A stretch of 64,000 nt of DNA, taken from the NCBI GenBank assembly GCA_002408065.1, contig DHQI01000115.1:6941-70940 (forward strand). Reading direction: 5' to 3'. Below, in pieces: positions 53,051 to 62,171 of this stretch. Both the position numbers and the translations under genes were made by a program. The notes below the pieces were generated by a model. The model was given only the letters and a program-made list of their open reading frames with translations. It did not search any database and was not told where the DNA came from. How positions within the stretch are numbered: position 1 is the first letter of the stretch; each line of letters begins with the position of its first letter. Source of the DNA: Bacteroidales bacterium UBA5342 (GTDB taxonomy: Bacteria; Bacteroidota; Bacteroidia; Bacteroidales; UBA5342).

Positions 53051-56000
53051 TTATTTAATTATCTTTAAAACTCTGTAGTATTCAGTAATGCTCCAAGCTT
53101 GAGCTAGGCAGCCCCGTTGCTGGTGTGGTGCATTACCGTCACTTACTTCAGGCATATGGTTGATGATGCCTTTTTCCATTTCCTCTTTGGCCGACATTAA
53201 AATGGCCATACTGTTTTCTTTGTCTTTGGTCAGCATAAAAAGAGCTTCGCAATAGCTAAAGAAAGGCCAAGCCCATCCGGTTCCATTGTGATAGGCTGGT
53301 TTGCGGCGTGTATCTTCGTCCCCTTCGTACCTGCCCCAGTAAGGTTCCGCTGGATTGTTGAGCAAATGACCCTCGCGATAAATTGATAAAGGTGGATCAA
53401 CAGGCGCATCTTTCAGGCTACGTATAGCGCCAGGTATGATGAGACTCTGTGTGGCCATCACAATGCTTTGGACCCATTCTTGTTCGGAAATGACGCCCAA
53501 GGTCACCGCAAAAAGCTGATTGGGACGACATGCATTGTCTTTTACGGCATCTTTGGCTGGTTTAAAACCTTGGGTATGCAAACAGTCCGAGAATCCGTTC
53601 CCTCCACTCAGTGGGTAATAGCTTAAAATGCTGTGTTTTATTTTTTTGGCTAAAGAGTCCCACTTTTTATTTTTATCAATAGTGCTCAGAAAGCTGACAC
53701 CGGCTTGCCAAAAGGATTGTATCTCTATAGGGTAGCCTTCTCGTGGCGTTCCTGCAGGATAGTTGGTATCCATCCAAGTAAAGTGTGACGGGCTGTATAT
53801 CAATCCACTGTCTTTGTCCATTCGAATGCCGTTGCTAGTACCTTTAGTATAATTGTTTACAATGCTTATGATAACATCTTTTACGGTTCGCTTGCCGCAA
53901 TTCATAGCCAAAACAGATGGCTCCTTAAAAAGTTCAACGTAGTCTTTTACTGCTATGATAAACCAAAGTGGAGCATCACTGGTATCCCGGTTGCTGGCAT
54001 TATTACCACGTATCATATTAGGTAGGGTGCCATCTTTCTCGTATTTCGCAAAAGTGAGTAGGATGTCTTTTGCTTCTTGTTGCATGCCGGCAGCTATAAT
54101 GCCTCGCAGACAAATTAAAGTGTCGCGCCCCCAATCCAAAAACCAAGGGTAGCCAGCGATAACAGTCTGTGCCTCGTTACGTTTTACAATAAACCGCTGG
54201 ATCGAATTTTTTAACACACTTTCTTGGTCTCCTTCCGGTGCAACAGGAGTCAACTGAGTGATGGTGTTTTTTATTTCTATCCCGGCTTCAACGTTAAGAG
54301 AAGCAATTTCGTTTTCGCTTAAATTTAGTTTGAAATAGCCCGGACTAAACAAATCTGTGTGATGTTCCAAGCCCCGGTTTTCTTCTACCGGTAATGTCTG
54401 CATATAGTGCCATTCGGGTTCTGAAATATAATGCCCCTTATTGATGGATAAATGAAGTGGTATAGTGTTAAAAGGATTAAAAGAAAAACCATTTTCACGT
54501 TTTTTTATGCTTTGCGGAAAAAGGTTTTCTGCCCCGGTAAAAGCTTTCGTGATTTCGTGATTACTACGGTATTCTACATCGGGCCGTATGATGAGTGACA
54601 CAGCAGTATTGCTTTCGAGCAAATCTTCTTGTTGCTTATCTTGTTGCCGTGTAAAGGTAATAGAGGCTATGTTCTCTGTTTCGTCCAAATGCAATTGAAT
54701 ATCCAGAAGAATAAATTTTCCCTGACCTATTGGTGCTTTGAACGACCATATCATATCAGAGGCACCATCAGCCGAAAAGCTGTATTGAGATTTAGGACCC
54801 AACTGATGAGAAAATTCGTTATGTACTACCCAGCAGCGCAAGCGACTCAGCAAGGCAGTACGGTCTACCGGTACTTGTTCGTCTAAATTGGCAGCAAAGA
54901 ATGAATCATATTTACTGTTGTATTCGCCCCAGATACCGCTCACTTGTACCATTGTGCCGGATTGATTGGCCGCAAAACCGTAAAGTTGTTTCGCTTTAGT
55001 TTCTTTGTAGGAAAATTGTTGTTTAAATGTTTTACACTCACCTTTGGGCAGTAATACTATCTTCCCTGATTTCTTCAGGCAGTCGTTTCCTTTTTTAGCT
55101 TTAATGTTCAGGTCTAGGTGTTCCACCTTTTTAGATTTGCTCTTAGGCAAAGGGATCAAGACGAAATAGTTATATTTGTTGCGGCGTATAGCTGTTCCTG
55201 AGTTCAGGTTGGTACCATTATACTTCAGGTTATAATTAAATGCTTCCTTGCTTTGCAGAAGTAAAATACCCCGGCTTGTAGCCATCACCATACGTTCCGG
55301 ATCGCGTAATACATCATATTGTACTATTTGTCCTAATGTGGCGCCTTCGTTTAGGCAAAATTTCAAAGGATCACGCAATAAGAGTTCCAGCTTATGGGTA
55401 AGGTAATGGCTGGGTAAAGCCGAAAAACCATTAAAATGCGCCTTTATTCTTAATAACAAAGCTTTGCATTGCTGCAGTTGTAGAGTGTTGTTTTCTTCTT
55501 CGTTACAATTAGAGATGCGCTCGGTATATAACCCGCTGTTGTCGATACAATGAGCTGAGCCAGCCTTTAGATTAGTTTGATAGTCAATGTTTTTACTGCT
55601 TATCAAGTCTGTGAGAATTGGCTTTCCTTTTATGAAAGGAGTATAATTGATGGTCTGATCGCTTTCGCAATTAAGATTAATGGCGATCAATACTTCGTCA
55701 CCATTTTTTGCTTTACGCTTAAACATCACCACATCAGCAGTATTCTGATAAACGATTTCTATTTCAGCATCGGCAAAAAAGGCTGGATGAACCTTAAAAA
55801 GAGAGGTTAAGCGTTTGAAAAGCGCTATTTGATTGTTGTCATTTCCCCAATTTAAACCGCTGGCATGGTGGACGCTGATCTTTTCTTCTGCAAAGTATTC
55901 CACACCATTGCTTATTCCAAAAGAACCGGCAGGTGCGGTGAGTGCACAGAGTAAATTACGCATTTGTGACCAGGTTTTAGACTTTGCTGCTAAGCGCATG

Positions 56001-57241
56001 TTATCGTGCGTTTCGCTAAAGTTAACCATGCCGCCTTTGGTGTAGTTGATGCGCAACATGTTGTTAACATAATGTGTTACTTCATCTTTGCTGTAATTCT
56101 GGAAGAGCTCAGAGTAAGCCCACGAAAAAGTTGTTTTGGACAGCAGCTGTTCGGTCACTTCCGGGGGACCGCCCAAGCCTTCGAGCAAGAAGATGGTGTC
56201 GGGAAATTCGTTTCTTATTTTAGCAACAATATATTCCCAATCTTCAACAGGTACCATGTAGCCGGCGTCACAGCGGAATCCGTCCACGCCTTTTTTACAC
56301 CAGAATAAGAAGACTTCGGCCATCATTTGCCGAACCTTGGGGTTGCTGAAGTCTAGTTTTACTAAGTCTTCCCAAGTGGTTCCCCAAGCTCCGGGACTTA
56401 TAAAATGACCTTCTTTGTCGCGAACAAAATATTCAGGGTGATCTTTTTGAAGATTAGACGCCCATCCTGTATGGTCTACAGGAATGTCGAGGAAAATTTC
56501 ACCTTGACGGCGATGTACGGCATCCACCAATTCTTCGAACTGGTCTAGTGGAGTAGCTTGTTTGTCAAATTCAGCTAATGCCGGATCTACAGAAAAAAAA
56601 TCGAGTGCTGCGTAGGGGCTACCAAAGCGTCCCATACGGGCATAAGTAGTAGGAGTTGGATGAATAGGTAGTAGTTGCAAAATGCGGAAGCCCATATCAT
56701 CCATAATATGATCCAGTTCTTTGATCACATCGCGAAAAGTCCCGGATGGTGGTATGACGTGGTAACCTTTTGCATCCAACTCTTTGATGATGTCAGATTC
56801 GTCTTTTAGAGCAAACTTTTTGTGTTTGTTAGGGCCAAACTGACGTGTGAAAATGCCATAGATGGAGTTATTAACAATCGTAGATGCTGGTTCTATTTTG
56901 ATGTGAATGTTGTCGCCCGGTGCCCATATAATGTCTTTTTTACGCCCTTGTTTAAACCAAACTTTGGCTTCAAAATAACCTACCTCATACAACGGTAGCG
57001 TGATCTCGTAGTCTTTATCGTTGAGCTTATTAAATGGGAGGTCAAGCCAGTTGTTGCCTGAAGTGCTGAGCTCTTGTTCTGTTTTGATAATAATGGTATT
57101 ACCTAGCTTTTTAGCACCACCAAGACTGGTTCGTATATGTGGACGAAGACTTTGATCTTCTACAGACAGTTTGATCTGTAAAACATCGCCGCATCTGAAT
57201 ATATTAAAAGAACCCGGTGCGGGTGTTTGTATCAAAGTCAT
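53051..57241 (-). CDS. GH13 alpha-amylase fused to amylo-alpha-1,6-glucosidase (GDE-type) debranching enzyme
   Basis: About 1396 residues from the start at 57241 (MTLIQTPAPGSFNIF); the frame opens at 57295, but the extra 18 residues look like untranslated leader. An N-terminal domain is followed by a GH13 barrel (about 170-590) with DIPVDHTGWASNLQ, the nucleophile Asp325 in DGFRCDAGYMV, the Glu in FLLEGLGG, and NFSETHDNMRL. After a long beta-rich linker the C-terminal half (about 1000-1390) is the GDE_C six-hairpin glucosidase: WFLDWGRDTLICLRGI, NMIRGNNASNRDTSDAPLWF and HNGTGWAWPFFSYCEAL. The layout mirrors eukaryotic bifunctional glycogen debranching enzyme (transferase plus alpha-1,6-glucosidase), GH13 plus GH133. 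It should fully debranch glycogen. Confidence 0.9.
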   Translation of the reverse strand: MTLIQTPAPGSFNIFRCGDVLQIKLSVEDQSLRPHIRTSLGGAKKLGNTIIIKTEQELSTSGNNWLDLPFNKLNDKDYEITLPLYEVGYFEAKVWFKQGRKKDIIWAPGDNIHIKIEPASTIVNNSIYGIFTRQFGPNKHKKFALKDESDIIKELDAKGYHVIPPSGTFRDVIKELDHIMDDMGFRILQLLPIHPTPTTYARMGRFGSPYAALDFFSVDPALAEFDKQATPLDQFEELVDAVHRRQGEIFLDIPVDHTGWASNLQKDHPEYFVRDKEGHFISPGAWGTTWEDLVKLDFSNPKVRQMMAEVFLFWCKKGVDGFRCDAGYMVPVEDWEYIVAKIRNEFPDTIFLLEGLGGPPEVTEQLLSKTTFSWAYSELFQNYSKDEVTHYVNNMLRINYTKGGMVNFSETHDNMRLAAKSKTWSQMRNLLCALTAPAGSFGISNGVEYFAEEKISVHHASGLNWGNDNNQIALFKRLTSLFKVHPAFFADAEIEIVYQNTADVVMFKRKAKNGDEVLIAINLNCESDQTINYTPFIKGKPILTDLISSKNIDYQTNLKAGSAHCIDNSGLYTERISNCNEEENNTLQLQQCKALLLRIKAHFNGFSALPSHYLTHKLELLLRDPLKFCLNEGATLGQIVQYDVLRDPERMVMATSRGILLLQSKEAFNYNLKYNGTNLNSGTAIRRNKYNYFVLIPLPKSKSKKVEHLDLNIKAKKGNDCLKKSGKIVLLPKGECKTFKQQFSYKETKAKQLYGFAANQSGTMVQVSGIWGEYNSKYDSFFAANLDEQVPVDRTALLSRLRCWVVHNEFSHQLGPKSQYSFSADGASDMIWSFKAPIGQGKFILLDIQLHLDETENIASITFTRQQDKQQEDLLESNTAVSLIIRPDVEYRSNHEITKAFTGAENLFPQSIKKRENGFSFNPFNTIPLHLSINKGHYISEPEWHYMQTLPVEENRGLEHHTDLFSPGYFKLNLSENEIASLNVEAGIEIKNTITQLTPVAPEGDQESVLKNSIQRFIVKRNEAQTVIAGYPWFLDWGRDTLICLRGIIAAGMQQEAKDILLTFAKYEKDGTLPNMIRGNNASNRDTSDAPLWFIIAVKDYVELFKEPSVLAMNCGKRTVKDVIISIVNNYTKGTSNGIRMDKDSGLIYSPSHFTWMDTNYPAGTPREGYPIEIQSFWQAGVSFLSTIDKNKKWDSLAKKIKHSILSYYPLSGGNGFSDCLHTQGFKPAKDAVKDNACRPNQLFAVTLGVISEQEWVQSIVMATQSLIIPGAIRSLKDAPVDPPLSIYREGHLLNNPAEPYWGRYEGDEDTRRKPAYHNGTGWAWPFFSYCEALFMLTKDKENSMAILMSAKEEMEKGIINHMPEVSDGNAPHQQRGCLAQAWSITEYYRVLKIIK

Positions 57242-57401
57242 ACTTTTCAATTTTGCTGTTATTAAAATAGCTTTATCAGGACTCTGAAAAGACATTTATT
57301 TGTATCGCTACAGTATTATTGGTTTTGTGTGTTAAAGTAGCTAATTCGTAACGAAATCGCAATAAAATACACTTGTATGTAATAATACGTTGCAAAAGTA
57401 A

Positions 57402-57439
57402 GCTATTTTGGTGTGATAATGCTATTCTGGTGTAAAAAT
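57402..57439. repeat. Tandem 19-bp direct repeats in the divergent promoter region
   Basis: GCTATTTTGGTGTGATAAT (57402-57420) is followed immediately by GCTATTCTGGTGTAAAAAT (57421-57439), 15 of 19 positions identical, with a decayed third unit after it. They lie in the 430-nt gap 57296-57725 between the debranching fusion (-) and tdh (+). A - strand TACTTTTG box (57393-57400, matching TAnnTTTG) lies directly next to the repeats, so they may be activator sites for the glycogen genes. Apart from the tdh promoter box nothing else is visible in the gap. Confidence 0.45.
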
Positions 57440-57692
57440 GTTATTTTATTTGTTTTTTTTACTTGATAAGTTGTGTTTGTTGCTTATTAAGTGTTGTTTT
57501 TGGTTTTGTAATAGACTGAAAAACAACATGGTGACAGTATGTCATCATCTTTGTTGAAATTAGGGTTTGGGAGCTCTTTTTTTTGATGTCAACAAGCTGT
57601 AAATCTAGCGTAAAGGTTTACGTACAAATCTACCTTTACAAAGAGCACTGAAAATAGCCTCGTTTTTGGATTTTTTCTATCAAATAATTATC

Positions 57693-57700
57693 TACATTTG
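57693..57700 (+). promoter_or_regulatory. -7 promoter box of the threonine dehydrogenase gene
   Basis: TACATTTG matches the Bacteroidota TAnnTTTG -7 box, 25 nt before the ATG at 57726. A TTTG lies 24 nt upstream (57665-57668), longer than the usual 19-21 nt spacing, so the -33 partner is uncertain. Confidence 0.45.
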
Positions 57701-57725
57701 TTTATTGAAATATATTTAGAAAAGA

Positions 57726-58751
57726 ATGAAAGCAATCATAAAAAAGAAGGCTGAGAAGGGGTTGTGGATGGAGGATGTGCCTGTGCCGCAAGTAGGTGTT
57801 AATGATGTTTTAATAAAAATCAAAAAGACGGCGATATGTGGTACTGATTTACATATCTATATGTGGGATAAATGGGCACAGAAAACCATTAAAACACCGA
57901 TGATAATTGGCCACGAATATGTAGGTGAAGTGGTGGAAAAGGGCGATGGTGTGGAAAATATAAACCTGGGCGACCGTGTGACCGGTGAAGGGCATATTGC
58001 TTGCGGGCATTGTCGTAACTGTCGTCGTGGTAAGGAACACGTCTGCGAAAATTCAATAGGTGTGGGGGTAAACCGCGACGGTGCTTTTGCTGAGTATTTG
58101 TGTATTCCGGCAAAAAACGTAGTGCATCTTGACAATCGTATTTCTGACGATATGGCCGCCATAATGGATCCTTTTGGTAATGCGACGCATACGGCACTTT
58201 CTTTTCCATTGATAGGTGAAGATGTGTTAATAACCGGAGCGGGGCTTATAGGTAGTATGGCCACAGCTATTTGCCGTTATGCCGGGGCGCGCCACATTGT
58301 AGTCAGTGATTTGAGTGATTATCGTTTGGACATAGCCCGCAAAATGGGGGCAGGTCTGACCGTAAATCCAAGCAAAGGAGAAACGATTGAGGATGCAATG
58401 AAACTCCTTAAAATCAAGGGGTTTGATGTGGGACTTGAAATGTCTGGTTCGCCTATAGCTTTTCGTTCTATGGTGGATAATATGTATAATGGTTCCAAAA
58501 TTTCGCTCTTGGGTATACTTCCGGATTCTACTTCCGTTAATTGGAATGAGATAATTTTTAAAGCCCTGACCTTGAAAGGGATTTACGGGCGCGAGATGTG
58601 GGAAACCTGGTATGCTATGGAGCAAATGTTGCTGGGAGGTATCGATCTGAGTCCTATTATTACACACCGTTTCTATGTGGACGATTTCCAAAAAGGATTT
58701 GATGTGATGGAAGAGGGTAATTGTGGTAAAGTCATTTTGGATTGGGAATAA
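57726..58751 (+). CDS. tdh: L-threonine 3-dehydrogenase
   Basis: A 341-residue zinc-dependent medium-chain dehydrogenase. The catalytic zinc ligands are in [16 protein letters not shown] (Cys, with the Tdh-typical W-D-x-W) and GHEYVGEV; the structural zinc site is [15 protein letters not shown]. The NAD-binding [18 protein letters not shown] lies at about residue 170. The [13 protein letters not shown] segment is diagnostic of Tdh. It oxidises L-threonine to 2-amino-3-oxobutyrate, which the kbl product at 60278 cleaves to glycine and acetyl-CoA. Confidence 0.95.
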   Translation: MKAIIKKKAEKGLWMEDVPVPQVGVNDVLIKIKKTAICGTDLHIYMWDKWAQKTIKTPMIIGHEYVGEVVEKGDGVENINLGDRVTGEGHIACGHCRNCRRGKEHVCENSIGVGVNRDGAFAEYLCIPAKNVVHLDNRISDDMAAIMDPFGNATHTALSFPLIGEDVLITGAGLIGSMATAICRYAGARHIVVSDLSDYRLDIARKMGAGLTVNPSKGETIEDAMKLLKIKGFDVGLEMSGSPIAFRSMVDNMYNGSKISLLGILPDSTSVNWNEIIFKALTLKGIYGREMWETWYAMEQMLLGGIDLSPIITHRFYVDDFQKGFDVMEEGNCGKVILDWE

Positions 58752-58753
58752 TT

Positions 58754-58809
58754 AATTACGAATTACGAATTGCGAATTACGAATTTCAAGTTTCAAATTT
58801 CGAATTTCA
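58754..58809. repeat. Eight tandem degenerate heptamers after tdh
   Basis: Starting 2 nt after the tdh stop codon, eight contiguous 7-mers fill the 67-nt spacer before the serine dehydratase gene: AATTACG (three copies), AATTGCG, AATTTCA (two), AGTTTCA and AATTTCG. All fit ARTTNCR. The period is exactly 7 with no indel. It is not a CRISPR array because there are no unique spacers. Confidence 0.9.
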
Positions 58810-58818
58810 AATAAATAC

Positions 58819-60012
58819 ATGGAATCAATACGCGAAATATACAAGATAGGACGTGGACCATCGAGTAGTCACACGATGGGGCCGGCCAAAGCAGCGCAAC
58901 TTTTTCTGGAGCGTGAACCTGACGCAGCATCATACAAAGTATATTTGTATGGTAGTTTGGCAGCTACTGGCAAGGGGCACTTAACTGATGTGGCTATAGA
59001 AGACGAATTTGCTGCTAAAAGAAAAGAGGTGGAAATCCTATGGGAGCCTAAGGTGTTTTTACCTAAGCATCCTAATGCTATGAAGTTTGAAGCGCTGGAT
59101 AAAGCCGGAAAAGTTGAAAATGAATGGCTTGTCTTTAGTGTTGGTGGTGGCGCAGTAGTGGATGCCCATACCGAAAGCGAAACGCGTCAGGTGTATCCGC
59201 ATTCAACGATGGATGAGGTGATGGCCTACTGCAAAAAGAACGGGATGCAGTTTTGGGAGTACGTCAAGGAGTTTGAAGACGAGGCTATCTGGGATTATCT
59301 GGCTCAAGTATGGAAGGTGATGCAAAAAACCATCCAAGAAGGCTTGAATGAGGAAGGGGTGCTACCGGGTGGACTTAAGTTGGCACGCAAGGCTTCTTCT
59401 TATATGGCTAAAGCCAAGAGTTATTCAGGCTCCATCAAACATAATTCTCTGATATTTGCTTATGCTCTGGCTGTTTCAGAACAAAATGCCGGAGGTGGTA
59501 TGGTGGTGACTGCACCTACTTGTGGTGCTTGTGGCGTAATTCCTGCCATTTTAAAATTTTATAAGAAATCTAACGATATTACGGATAGGCGTATTGTGAA
59601 AGCATTGGCCACAGCCGGATTGATAGGAGCTATAGTGAAAAGCAATGCGTCTATCTCAGGGGCTGAAGTGGGCTGTCAAGGCGAAGTAGGCACGGCATGC
59701 GCTATGGCTTCCGGTGCTGTTACACAGTTGCTTGGCGGGAGTATTCATCAGGTGGAATATGCCGCTGAAATGGGTTTGGAGCACCACTTAGGCCTCACTT
59801 GTGATCCTGTACGTGGTTTGGTCCAGATACCTTGTATAGAACGCAATGCTTTTGCTGCAGCACGGGTGCAAAACCATGCTTCTTTTGCTCTGATGAGTGA
59901 TGGGAATCACCGCATTAGTTTTGATCAGGTGGTGAAAACGATGATGAAAACAGGACTGGATCTTAATTCTAATTACAAAGAGACTTCTCAGGGTGGTTTG
60001 GCTTTGTGTTAA
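58819..60012 (+). CDS. sdaA: L-serine ammonia-lyase (L-serine dehydratase), single-chain iron-sulfur type
   Basis: A 397-residue enzyme in which the small (beta) and large (alpha) domains are fused. It starts SIREIYKIGRGPSSSHTMGPAKAA, the substrate-binding P-S-S-S-H-T-M-G-P motif. The [4Fe-4S] cysteines are in APTCGACGVIPA, GCQGEVGTAC and LTCDPVRGLVQIPC. The length is shorter than E. coli SdaA (about 450) because the beta domain is reduced. It converts L-serine to pyruvate and ammonia. It lies between tdh and kbl, so glycine and serine released from threonine can be drained to pyruvate. The cluster makes the enzyme oxygen-sensitive. Confidence 0.9.
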   Translation: MESIREIYKIGRGPSSSHTMGPAKAAQLFLEREPDAASYKVYLYGSLAATGKGHLTDVAIEDEFAAKRKEVEILWEPKVFLPKHPNAMKFEALDKAGKVENEWLVFSVGGGAVVDAHTESETRQVYPHSTMDEVMAYCKKNGMQFWEYVKEFEDEAIWDYLAQVWKVMQKTIQEGLNEEGVLPGGLKLARKASSYMAKAKSYSGSIKHNSLIFAYALAVSEQNAGGGMVVTAPTCGACGVIPAILKFYKKSNDITDRRIVKALATAGLIGAIVKSNASISGAEVGCQGEVGTACAMASGAVTQLLGGSIHQVEYAAEMGLEHHLGLTCDPVRGLVQIPCIERNAFAAARVQNHASFALMSDGNHRISFDQVVKTMMKTGLDLNSNYKETSQGGLALC

Positions 60013-60277
60013 AGCCTCCTCCGTTCCCTCCTGAGGAAGGGTGATTAAATATATTGTTTTTTTGTGAAAGTGCCTTAATATAAGGTTTGATAGTAAGGTT
60101 AATAGAGAATTGCTCACACAGTGTGTGGCTAATTAAAGGATGTTGATGTTTAGTTTGAACCTCTCTGTTAAAACAATATGTAAATTATGGCAAATCTTGA
60201 ATCTAAATTTTAAACTACAGAATAAATAACAAAATATCCGGCAAGGGAATTTTGAATCAAATAATATTGAATCAATT

Positions 60278-61465
60278 ATGTATACTAAATTTCAACAACA
60301 CTTACAATCAGAACTAGCATCGATAGAAGAGGCCGGTTTGTATAAAAAAGAGCGTGTGATAACATCACCTCAGGGAGCGGACATTCAATTGAACACAGGT
60401 GCTGATGTGCTGAATTTTTGTGCCAATAACTATTTGGGGCTTTCGAATAATCCTAAGTTGGTAGAAGCCGCCAAAGAGGCGCTTGATTCGCATGGTTACG
60501 GGATGTCATCGGTACGTTTTATTTGCGGAACAAGTGATATTCATTTGGCTTTGGAAAAGAAAATAGCTGACTATTTTGGTACTGAAGATACGATTCTTTA
60601 TGCCGCCTGTTTTGATGCTAACGGTGGCGTGTTTGAACCATTACTAACCGCCGATGATGCGATTATTTCAGATGCGCTGAATCATGCATCAATTATTGAT
60701 GGCGTTCGTTTGTGTAAGGCGCATCGTTACCGTTATAAGAATGCCGACATGGCTGATTTAGAGAGCCAGTTGAAGTTGGCACAGGCACAGCGTTTTCGTT
60801 TGATTGTGACCGATGGTGTATTCTCGATGGACGGTAATGTGGCACCGATGAATAAGATATTAGAGTTAGCTGAGAGGTACGATGCTATGGTGATGATTGA
60901 TGAGTCGCACTCAGCAGGTGTGGTTGGTCCTACCGGCCGTGGTGTGACCGAGCTTTTTGATTGTAAGGGAAAAGCTGAAATCATCACCGGAACGCTGGGT
61001 AAAGCCTTTGGTGGTGCTATTGGTGGTTTTACAACCGGTAAGAAAGAAATCATTGATATGTTGCGTCAGCGTTCTCGTCCTTATTTGTTTTCTAACTCTA
61101 TTCCTCCATTAGTGGCAGCGGCTGGTGTCAAGACTTTTGAATTGTTAGAAGAATCGAATGAACTAAATGCCCGTTTAAAAGAGAATACTGACTATTTTGT
61201 GAGTGAAATGACGGGAGCTGGTTTCGATATTAAGCCTACGCAATCTGCTATTTGTGCCGTGATGCTTTACGACGCTAAATTGTCTCAGGACTATGCGACT
61301 AAACTTTCTGAGGAAGGTATTTACGTGACCGGATTTTATTTTCCGGTAGTACCACGTGGCGAAGCGCGTATCCGCGTACAGCTTTCGGCTGCACATACCC
61401 GTGAACAGCTAGAAAAAGCAGTGGCGGCGTTTGTTAAAGTTAAAAGTGAAATAGAGTTAAAGTGA
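60278..61465 (+). CDS. kbl: Glycine C-acetyltransferase (2-amino-3-ketobutyrate CoA ligase)
   Basis: A 395-residue PLP-dependent alpha-oxoamine synthase. The residues expected for Kbl are visible: NFCANNYLGLSNNP, GMSSVRFICGTSDIHLALE, SDALNHASIIDGVRL, MIDESHSAGVVGPTGRG, and Lys242 in TGTLGKAFGGAIGG that holds PLP. The end of the coding sequence merges into the repeat block that follows. It performs the second step of threonine degradation to glycine and acetyl-CoA. The 265-nt gap on its left contains a CACACA/TGTGTG palindrome near 60114 and no gene. Confidence 0.95.
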   Translation: MYTKFQQHLQSELASIEEAGLYKKERVITSPQGADIQLNTGADVLNFCANNYLGLSNNPKLVEAAKEALDSHGYGMSSVRFICGTSDIHLALEKKIADYFGTEDTILYAACFDANGGVFEPLLTADDAIISDALNHASIIDGVRLCKAHRYRYKNADMADLESQLKLAQAQRFRLIVTDGVFSMDGNVAPMNKILELAERYDAMVMIDESHSAGVVGPTGRGVTELFDCKGKAEIITGTLGKAFGGAIGGFTTGKKEIIDMLRQRSRPYLFSNSIPPLVAAAGVKTFELLEESNELNARLKENTDYFVSEMTGAGFDIKPTQSAICAVMLYDAKLSQDYATKLSEEGIYVTGFYFPVVPRGEARIRVQLSAAHTREQLEKAVAAFVKVKSEIELK

Positions 61466-61574
61466 GCTAAAGTGAACTAAAGTGACTAAAGTGAGCTAGA
61501 GTTATAAAACATTACCGGAACACTTTAACTCTAGTCACTTTAGTTCACTCTAATTACTCAAGTCACTTTAAATG
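61461..61574. repeat. AAAGTGA-type repeat block with 17-bp inverted arms after kbl
   Basis: Beginning within the last kbl codons, AAAGTGA recurs four times at 9-10-nt spacing. GTGAACTAAAGTGACTA (61472-61488) is perfectly inverted at 61532-61548, and further CACTTT words follow to 61574. A stem-loop with AT-rich arms can form between kbl and the YhcH gene. It resembles the heptamer blocks of other genes in position but not in period. Confidence 0.8.
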
Positions 61575-61598
61575 AAACTCACTCCAAATCCTTAGAAA

Positions 61599-62045
61599 AT
61601 GATATTAGGAAGTTTAAAAAACACAGAACGCATTGAGGAAATGCACCCAGGCTTTAAAGCCTTTTTTGATTATGTGAAAGCCCATAATTTGCAGAGTGCA
61701 GATTTGGGAACCATAGAGTTGGATGGTAATAATTTGTTTGCTATCAATGCCGAAATAGATGGAAAAAAGCCTGAGGATGCAGCTTTAGAAGCTCATCGTA
61801 AATATATTGATATTCAGCTTTTGTTGATTGGAAGTGAGGCAATAGGCTGGAAACCCTTGGAGGATGGTGAAACTGTTTCGCAGGCTTATGATGAGGAAAA
61901 AGACTTGGTCTTTTATGCTGATGAAGCCGATGAGATAATCAATTTACAGCCCGGACAGTTTATGATTTTCTTTCCGGAGGATTTGCATGCACCGGGCATT
62001 GGTGATGGTACGATACGAAAGGTGATTGCTAAAGTAAGCGTGTAA
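61599..62045 (+). CDS. YhcH/YjgK/YiaL family (DUF386) protein
   Basis: A 148-residue cupin-like protein. It has the family start MILGSLKN, then DLGTIELDGNNLFAINAEI, the conserved AHRKYIDIQLLLIGSEAIGW block with histidine and acidic metal ligands, and GQFMIFFPEDLHAPGIG with a further histidine. Members are associated with sialic acid, N-acetylneuraminate or beta-galactoside use and some act as sugar isomerases or anomerases. Here it precedes nagA by 126 nt, which suggests a role in amino-sugar catabolism (inference). Confidence 0.9.
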   Translation: MILGSLKNTERIEEMHPGFKAFFDYVKAHNLQSADLGTIELDGNNLFAINAEIDGKKPEDAALEAHRKYIDIQLLLIGSEAIGWKPLEDGETVSQAYDEEKDLVFYADEADEIINLQPGQFMIFFPEDLHAPGIGDGTIRKVIAKVSV

Positions 62046-62093
62046 GAAATGCTCTATGACTTCGTGTAATTAATTGTCTGAAAATCCTCAATC

Positions 62094-62155
62094 AACTATA
62101 GATATATCAATAATAATTGCGAAATATTGATTAATATATAGAAATATCTATAGTT
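62094..62155. promoter_or_regulatory. Nested inverted repeats upstream of nagA (possible operator)
   Basis: AACTATAGATAT (62094-62105) is perfectly inverted as ATATCTATAGTT (62144-62155). Immediately inside lie ATCAATA (62106-62112) and TATTGAT (62125-62131). The element ends 17 nt before the first nagA ATG, so a protein bound there, or the folded RNA, could block transcription or translation. Confidence 0.5.
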
Positions 62156-62171
62156 TTACATGAGCTAATAT

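Noticed and set aside
58754..58809. Possible CRISPR array
   Set aside because: The units are only 7 nt, contiguous and without spacers, and no cas gene is present.
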